A stretch of 50,240 bases of DNA from Campylobacterales bacterium (GTDB lineage Bacteria > Campylobacterota > Campylobacteria > Campylobacterales > Sulfurimonadaceae): NCBI GenBank assembly GCA_024280035.1, contig JAJRQV010000003.1, positions 1 to 50,240 of the forward strand, in the 5' to 3' direction. The notes beneath the pieces were generated by a model. That model was not told where the DNA came from and made no database searches. It worked only from the letters and a program-made list of their open reading frames with translations. Below are positions 45,950 to 50,240 of the stretch, piece by piece; the first letter of the stretch is position 1, and every line of letters starts with the position of its first letter. The position numbers were made by a program, and so were the translations under genes.

Positions 45950-46440
45950 TGAATAAAGCAACTATAGAGTTCTTAGAACTTATCCATCTTACTCCAGCAA
46001 CACGAGTGTTAGAGATAAGTTCTCATGCTGATGCACTCTCCTTATCTCTTGCCCAACATTTAGAAACTGTGGGAGGTGAATTTCATCTTCAGTTATATCC
46101 AGGTGAACATACTGTTCCCAAGATGAATAATGTTAAATCAGCAGAGGTAAAGGACTTTAACTCTCCTTTTAGAGCGATTGCTAGAGAATATTCGGCAATT
46201 GTTTTGCGTGATGTTTTAGATGCCCATAAGTTTCCAGATAGAATTGTCAAAGCAACATATAAATCACTTCTGAATGCAACAGAACTTATTATTGTTCAAA
46301 AAAAAGGTTCAATGAGCATAGAGGTAATGAAAGAATTTTTAGACTCAAATGAGTTTAGAGCTGCTAATGAAATTGATATTTTTGAAGATTATCATGTGGT
46401 TGTGGGTAAAAAGATGCATATGTGGGGCAATGGGTTATAG
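45949..46440 (+). CDS. Unknown protein, possibly a degenerate methyltransferase fold
   Basis: A 163-residue soluble protein. Its first third (TPATRVLEISSHADALSLSLAQHL) has the position and spacing of SAM-binding motif I but with SSHAD instead of a glycine-rich loop, so SAM binding is doubtful. The following EYSAIVLRDVLDAHKFPDRIVKATYKSLLNATELIIVQKKG resembles methyltransferase motif IV-VI topology. It overlaps the previous gene (TAATG) and ends against the convergent Crp/Fnr gene. Role unknown. Confidence 0.6.
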   Translation: MNKATIEFLELIHLTPATRVLEISSHADALSLSLAQHLETVGGEFHLQLYPGEHTVPKMNNVKSAEVKDFNSPFRAIAREYSAIVLRDVLDAHKFPDRIVKATYKSLLNATELIIVQKKGSMSIEVMKEFLDSNEFRAANEIDIFEDYHVVVGKKMHMWGNGL

Positions 46441-47118
46441 GCTTAGTTTTTCAAACAGTTTAGTAAAATCTTTAATAAATATCTTTTTTCTTTTTACATC
46501 AATCACACCATCTTTTTTTAATGTCTGTAGACTTCTATTAACCACTTTTCTTACTGAACCCACCATAGAAGCAAGCTCTTCGTGACTAAGATTATCTATC
46601 ACTCTTAATTCTGCTTTATCATTTTTAATATAGGTGAATTTTGAAAAAAGATGAAGAACACGCTGAAAAACATCATAAAAAGATAAGCTTAGGGCTAAGT
46701 CTTCCATAGATTTTAATTGATTAGCAAGGTAGATATAAAAAAACTGTCTAAATTTGTTGTCTATTTCAATCATCTCTTTTACATCATCAAGGGGTATTTG
46801 TATCACTTCACTCTCTTCAAGTACTTGTGAAATATGTCTATTTTGAGAACCATCAAGAAGAGAAACTACATCAAACATATCCCCTTGAGAGAGCATATAT
46901 AGGGTCTGCTCTTTTGAACTGTTTAAATCTATTTGAAAAATCTTAACTTTACCACTTAAAATGAAATAAAAATATCTATCTGTATGGGTACTATTTAGAG
47001 GATCTTCTCCTTTTTTAAAAAGTAACTTTTTTTGACTTTTTAAAGCTTGGGGAAGTTTTTGTACCTCTTGTAAAACGAGTTCTTGAGAACTTAAGGCTAC
47101 ATTGTCATCTTTTTGCAT
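46435..47118 (-). CDS. Crp/Fnr family transcriptional regulator
   Basis: A 227-residue regulator: an N-terminal cyclic-nucleotide-like sensor domain (FKKGEDPLNSTHTDRYFYFILSGKVKIFQ, about 35-120) and a C-terminal winged helix (LSHEELASMVGSVRKVVNRSLQTLKKDGVIDVKRKKIFI, about 170-215). The four cysteines of FNR are absent, so it does not hold an oxygen-sensing Fe-S cluster. The effector is unknown. It lies downstream of three sHSP genes on the same strand, 30 bp after the last, with a dyad between them (47129-47155) that could be its operator. Its stop codon overlaps the convergent gene end by 6 bases. Confidence 0.85.
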   Translation of the reverse strand: MQKDDNVALSSQELVLQEVQKLPQALKSQKKLLFKKGEDPLNSTHTDRYFYFILSGKVKIFQIDLNSSKEQTLYMLSQGDMFDVVSLLDGSQNRHISQVLEESEVIQIPLDDVKEMIEIDNKFRQFFYIYLANQLKSMEDLALSLSFYDVFQRVLHLFSKFTYIKNDKAELRVIDNLSHEELASMVGSVRKVVNRSLQTLKKDGVIDVKRKKIFIKDFTKLFEKLSL

Positions 47119-47128
47119 AGTTTATATT

Positions 47129-47155
47129 ACAGTAATTAAATTAAATAATTACTGT
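47129..47155. promoter_or_regulatory. Perfect 10-bp dyad upstream of the Crp/Fnr gene
   Basis: ACAGTAATTA and its complement TAATTACTGT flank a 7-bp spacer; an overlapping small palindrome ATTAC-A-GTAAT sits at 47126-47136. The dyad lies in the 30-bp gap between the membrane sHSP gene and the Crp/Fnr gene and covers the end of the sHSP frame. On the + strand it is followed by seven Ts, so it could also end transcription from the opposite side. Confidence 0.5.
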
Positions 47156-47748
47156 TTTTTTGGTATAACAATCTTTAAGATACCATCCTTATACATATAT
47201 GTCATAGAAATATGGTCTGCATCTTTTGGCAGGGTGAAACTTCTTACAAATTTTTGCACATAACGCTCTTGTCTTATATAGTTTGTATTATTTATATCTT
47301 TGCTCTTTTGTGTACTGGCATTAACACTTAAGATATTATCATTTATTAATATTTTAATATCTTCTTTTTTTGCACCAGGAATACTCAGTTCTAATATGTA
47401 AGTATCTCCATTTTCTTTAAGGTCACTAAGTGGTAAGGTTCCTATATTTTGGTACATGTCTTTAAAAAATGGATCATCTTGAAAAACAGAATTAAATCGC
47501 GCGAAACTCTGTTGCATCTGTTCCTGCATCTTTTGCATCTGATCAAAGGGATCACTTGAACTTGCTTTAAAATTATTAAAAAATTGATTATCAAGAGCGC
47601 CTTTTACACGGCTGCTATCTTGTGCTTTAAGTTCATGTGAACTGCTTATCTCGTTTTTAAAATCATAAAGTAAAAAACTTTGAGTAAGAACGACTATTAT
47701 TAAAAGAGAAATTAAAACATATAAGATATTTAGTCTGTTCTTTTTCAT
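47149..47748 (-). CDS. Membrane-anchored Hsp20-type small heat-shock protein
   Basis: A 199-residue protein with an N-terminal hydrophobic segment (about 9-27, LYVLISLLIIVVLTQSF) followed by a Gln/Met-rich linker and an alpha-crystallin domain (about 105-199: LKENGDTYILELSIPGAKKEDIKILINDNILSVNAS...FTLPKDADHISMTYMYKDGILKIVIPKK). The anchor suggests it protects envelope proteins, on the periplasmic side by topology of the first helix. RBS AAGGAGAG. Last of three consecutive sHSP genes. Confidence 0.8.
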   Translation of the reverse strand: MKKNRLNILYVLISLLIIVVLTQSFLLYDFKNEISSSHELKAQDSSRVKGALDNQFFNNFKASSSDPFDQMQKMQEQMQQSFARFNSVFQDDPFFKDMYQNIGTLPLSDLKENGDTYILELSIPGAKKEDIKILINDNILSVNASTQKSKDINNTNYIRQERYVQKFVRSFTLPKDADHISMTYMYKDGILKIVIPKKQ

Positions 47749-47758
47749 TTTTCTCTCC

Positions 47759-48184
47759 TTATTTTATAGATATTTTTTTCGGTTTGGCTTGTGAAGTTTT
47801 TTCAAGCTCAATACTTAATCTTCCATCATCTAAACTTGCATTAACACGTTTAGTATCAATATTTTCTGGAAGAACAAAACGTCTTTCTAATTTACCGTAA
47901 GAACTTTCACAAATATAATAATCATCACGACTAAGGGTATTGCTATAACTTCTTACTGCACTGACCGATAAGACGCCATCTTCTATATTAATAGAGATAT
48001 CTTCTTTATTTACACCCGGTAGGTCTACTTCAATATAAAAATTACTATTATCTTTTTTGGCTAGATTTGAAAAAGGTAAATGTGAAACTATATTGTCAAA
48101 AGTTTTACTGGCTTTTTCTACAATAAGTTCTGCACCTTTTTCAATTTCATTTCCAATCTCTTTTGCACTTTTTACTAAATCCAT
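47759..48184 (-). CDS. Hsp20/alpha-crystallin small heat-shock protein
   Basis: A 141-residue cytoplasmic sHSP that holds unfolding proteins in a refoldable state. The alpha-crystallin domain covers about 45-135 (FYIEVDLPGVNKEDISINIEDGVLSVSA, FVLPENIDTKRVNASLDDGRLSIELEK); the N-terminal 40 residues form an amphipathic stretch. The C-terminal KKISIK has the I-x-I oligomerisation motif. RBS AAGGAGG; 10 bp after the upstream sHSP gene. Confidence 0.9.
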   Translation of the reverse strand: MDLVKSAKEIGNEIEKGAELIVEKASKTFDNIVSHLPFSNLAKKDNSNFYIEVDLPGVNKEDISINIEDGVLSVSAVRSYSNTLSRDDYYICESSYGKLERRFVLPENIDTKRVNASLDDGRLSIELEKTSQAKPKKISIK

Positions 48185-48194
48185 AACAGCCTCC

Positions 48195-48635
48195 TTATTT
48201 AATTTCTATTTTTTTAATTTTTTGAACTTTTTCTTTTTCAAGTTTAGGAAGTACTACTTCTAAAACACCATTTTTGCTGTTGGCATGAATGTTTTCAACA
48301 TCACAGTTTTCTGGTAAAGTAAATGATCTTGAAAAAGAACCAAAACTACTTTCTACCTTATAATAGTTCTCTTCTTTAATCTCATCTTTTAGATGTCGCT
48401 CTCCCGAGATGACAAGTTTGTTCTCTTCTACATTAATCTCTACATCTTCTTTTTTAATACCAGGAAGATCAACTTCAATGTGATAAGCAAACTCACCTTC
48501 TCTGGTATTGATTGAGGGTGAAAAATCACTTTTGGTATTATTGCTATACTCTTCATCAAGTAGTGAATTAAGAAGGTTCATCCCTCGTCTAAACTCTCTA
48601 ACTTGTTTGTGTGGGTTATATCTAGTAACGAACAT
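48195..48635 (-). CDS. Hsp20/alpha-crystallin small heat-shock protein (first of the operon)
   Basis: A 146-residue sHSP with the alpha-crystallin domain at about 48-140 (FAYHIEVDLPGIKKEDVEINVEENKLVISGERH, FTLPENCDVENIHANSKNGVLEVVLPK) and a C-terminal VQKIKKIEIK with the I-x-I motif. The N-terminus MFVTRYNPHKQVREFRRGMNLL is the common bacterial type. RBS AAGGAG. The 77-bp gap to mnmD is a divergent promoter region with a CTTGAAA box on the minus strand but no matching CCCCAT. Confidence 0.92.
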   Translation of the reverse strand: MFVTRYNPHKQVREFRRGMNLLNSLLDEEYSNNTKSDFSPSINTREGEFAYHIEVDLPGIKKEDVEINVEENKLVISGERHLKDEIKEENYYKVESSFGSFSRSFTLPENCDVENIHANSKNGVLEVVLPKLEKEKVQKIKKIEIK

Positions 48636-48712
48636 ATTGGACTCCTTTATTTGTATTTATGAGAGAATTATTACCAATATTTTCAAGAATTTCTGCCCCT
48701 TAGGTAGCACTA

Positions 48713-49495
48713 ATGTGTTACAATCATAAAAAATTAAACACAGTTGTAAAAATGCCTTTTGATTCTAATAAACATATTTCTGTTCAAAGTGAAGATGGTT
48801 CGTATACTGCTTATTCAAAAGAGTTTAATGAACACTACCACTCTACTAAAGATGGTGCCCTTCATGAGTCTCTTTCAAAACATGTGCTTCCGGCACTTAA
48901 ACATACCCAAAATTTAGATGAAATTTTTATTTTAGATATCTGTTTTGGTTTGGGTTTTAATACACTGGCTACACTTCTTGCACTTAAGGGTAAAAAGAAA
49001 AAAATCACAATTTTATCACCTGAGTTTGATAAAGAACTGATTAAATCTTTAGTCGATTTTAACTATCCACAAGAATTTTATGAATTTCAAAATATTATCA
49101 CTAGATTAAGTCAAACACAAAAATACGAGTCACAATATCTTAATATTTACATTTATTTAGGAGATGCACGCAAGTTTGTACGAGAAACAAACATGCAGTT
49201 TGATATTGTTTATCAAGATGCTTTTTCTCCCTCGTCTAATCCTCTTTTATGGACAGGTGAATATTTTTCAGATATCGCTGCTTTGATGAAACCAAAGGCA
49301 ATATTAACAACATATTCTATCTCTTTACCAACGCGAATTGCCCTATACAAGAATGGTTTGCAGGTTTATTTACATTCAGGCGAGGGTGTTCGTTCTTCAA
49401 CTTTAGCATCAAAAACTGATCTGTCTTATCCAAAGGTTGATGTTGCACATAAGATGAATTGCAACCCTAATGTAAGAGCATTACACGATAAGTAA
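48713..49495 (+). CDS. mnmD: tRNA U34 methyltransferase MnmD (MnmC2-like)
   Basis: A protein of about 247-260 residues of the MnmC methyltransferase-domain type, which completes the mnm5s2U34 modification of tRNAs by SAM-dependent methylation. The SAM-binding loop is IFILDICFGLGFNTLATLLAL and the family motif is VYQDAFSPSSNPLLWTGEYF. No FAD oxidase domain follows, as in stand-alone MnmD. The ATG at 48713 has a weak AGGTAG before it; an ATG at 48752 (MPFDSNKH) is an alternative, because a TACAAT box at 48718-48723 could be the promoter. A terminator follows at 49498-49526. Confidence 0.85.
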   Translation: MCYNHKKLNTVVKMPFDSNKHISVQSEDGSYTAYSKEFNEHYHSTKDGALHESLSKHVLPALKHTQNLDEIFILDICFGLGFNTLATLLALKGKKKKITILSPEFDKELIKSLVDFNYPQEFYEFQNIITRLSQTQKYESQYLNIYIYLGDARKFVRETNMQFDIVYQDAFSPSSNPLLWTGEYFSDIAALMKPKAILTTYSISLPTRIALYKNGLQVYLHSGEGVRSSTLASKTDLSYPKVDVAHKMNCNPNVRALHDK

Positions 49496-49497
49496 AG

Positions 49498-49526
49498 AGA
49501 ATATAGTTCAACTTTATATTCTTTTT
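49498..49526 (+). terminator. Terminator after mnmD
   Basis: AGAATATA and TATATTCT (8 bp) around a 9-base loop, followed by TTTT, three bases after the stop codon. AT-rich stem but good layout. Confidence 0.6.
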
Positions 49527-49643
49527 ATTATATCTCTAGCTTAAGACTGTTAACTAAACGTTAATAATCTGTTAACTGATGGTTAGAATTCTATTTATTA
49601 ATCTTAATTATACTTTCTTCTTAGATTACATAAAGGAGAATAA

Positions 49644-50240
49644 ATGAAATCTATTAAGTTGATATTTAATATATCTTTAAGTTTAGTGCTTAGTGGCCAT
49701 TTAATGTTAGCAAGTGCTGATGATGACCATGATGATCATGATGATAAAAATAAGGTGTCTAAACTCAAAGGGAAACTTCAAGTCGAATCAAAGGTTGAAG
49801 CTTTTTGTGATAATGATGTTTATATTCAAACACAAACGGATAAAGATGATAAGTTCAAGATAGAACTTCCACAAAAAGAGAATTGTCGTCTTGTTATAAC
49901 CAGTTATCCTGATGATTTTTCTAAACAAGTCATTGTACCGATTGCTTTTAAAGATAAGAAAGGCAAAGAAAGTATTGTTTTTGAGATGAAAAAAGATAAA
50001 TACTCTTTAGATCATATTGATGTTCCAACATCTTTATCTGATATTGTTGATATTGAAGGTGATCGTGTAAAAGACACCCCTTATACTATTGATATCGGAG
50101 ATACAGATAAGATAAAGGTAGTTGAGCTAGATAATGACCCTCTTGATAGTGATGGAGATGGGATTGTGAATGCTTATGACAATAATTATACACCACCAAC
50201 ACCAGATCCAACACCAACACCAGATCCAACACCAACACCA
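49644..50240 (+). CDS. Exported acidic protein with calcium-binding-like and Pro-Thr repeats (cut by window end)
   Basis: An ATG after AAAGGAGAATAA opens a frame that is still open at the last base (199 codons). Signal peptide about 1-25 (FNISLSLVLSGHLMLASA), then an Asp/His run (DDDHDDHDDKNK), a beta-rich domain (about 38-130), and near 180 a thrombospondin-type-3-like calcium motif DNDPLDSDGDGIVNAYDNN followed by repeats of PTPDPT. The Pro-Thr repeat looks like a linker to a further domain. Function unknown; secreted or surface protein is likely. Its real end is outside the window. Confidence 0.7.
   Translation, partial: MKSIKLIFNISLSLVLSGHLMLASADDDHDDHDDKNKVSKLKGKLQVESKVEAFCDNDVYIQTQTDKDDKFKIELPQKENCRLVITSYPDDFSKQVIVPIAFKDKKGKESIVFEMKKDKYSLDHIDVPTSLSDIVDIEGDRVKDTPYTIDIGDTDKIKVVELDNDPLDSDGDGIVNAYDNNYTPPTPDPTPTPDPTPTP
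50201..50240 (+). repeat. Tandem repeat coding for PTPDPT linker, running off the window
   Basis: The repeated pattern CCAACACCAGATCCAACA in 18-bp units encodes Pro-Thr-Pro-Asp-Pro-Thr. At least two units are visible before the window ends. In-frame (6 codons), so copy number changes would keep the frame. Confidence 0.7.

Noticed and set aside
48636-48712. Sigma-32-type heat-shock promoter before the sHSP operon
   Set aside because: A CTTGAAA box exists on the minus strand but no CCCCAT-like -10 follows at proper spacing. A HrcA CIRCE element or HspR HAIR site is also not seen.

Overview
The window is a low-GC, densely packed chromosomal segment whose gene content and gene neighbourhoods fit a Campylobacterota (former Epsilonproteobacteria) genome, most like the free-living Sulfurimonas/Sulfurovum type. 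The main pointers are a ccoN-ccoO-ccoQ-ccoP cbb3 oxidase operon followed by DUF4006 and FixH genes, a DUF507 gene directly before carA, a class V aminotransferase-hisZ-purA cluster, addB before addA, a four-subunit pyruvate:ferredoxin oxidoreductase (porC-porD-porA-porB) and luxS. The assignment comes from protein resemblance only; no rRNA or tRNA gene was seen. Most genes lie on the + strand in tightly coupled operons, often with TAATG or ATGA overlaps.

Region by region. 1-3.3 kb: a 7-bp tandem repeat, an MFS exporter, rdgB and uppP. 3.3-4.6 kb: decayed remnants of a flotillin gene and probably of a PspA-like gene. 4.8-11.4 kb: aminotransferase, hisZ, purA, a FliJ-like protein, a MotE-like protein, a PH-domain protein, DUF507 and carA. 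11.5-17.4 kb: a TauE/SafE-family (UreH-like) membrane protein with a Cys-rich tail, then the cbb3 oxidase operon with accessory genes, including a 29-codon membrane ORF. 17.5-22.6 kb: addB and addA, both interrupted. 22.8-24.4 kb: a porin and a small periplasmic binding-like protein. 24.5-27.9 kb: two tandem secreted proteins, each a caspase-like domain fused to an FGE/SUMF-type domain; both lack the caspase cysteine and the second is frameshifted. 28.0-32.8 kb: two tandem cytochrome-type fatty-acid cis/trans isomerases. 32.9-36.2 kb: an unrecognised gene, rplM-rpsI and a ClC channel. 36.4-41.6 kb: an OprD-like porin, alpha-carbonic anhydrase, an outer-membrane barrel protein, an oligopeptide-binding protein and a HAD phosphatase. 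41.8-44.9 kb: porCDAB. 45.1-46.4 kb: luxS with two overlapping unknown genes. 46.4-48.6 kb (minus strand): three small heat-shock proteins followed by a Crp/Fnr regulator. 48.7-50.2 kb: mnmD and the start of a secreted acidic protein with Pro-Thr repeats that runs off the window.

How the genes work together. The cbb3 oxidase supports microaerobic respiration. PorCDAB links acetyl-CoA and pyruvate, in this phylum often as pyruvate synthase serving the reductive TCA cycle, and the periplasmic carbonic anhydrase and porins fit an autotrophic or CO2-dependent life. Cti and the sHSP operon are envelope and protein stress functions.

The most notable points are the pseudo-caspase/FGE pair, an unusual concentration of disrupted genes (flotillin, addB, addA, second caspase-like gene) whose catalytic motifs are otherwise intact, the tiny ORF in the cbb3 operon, the tandem cti pair, and several near-perfect dyads in front of rdgB, ccoN, rplM, the carbonic anhydrase gene and the Crp/Fnr gene.
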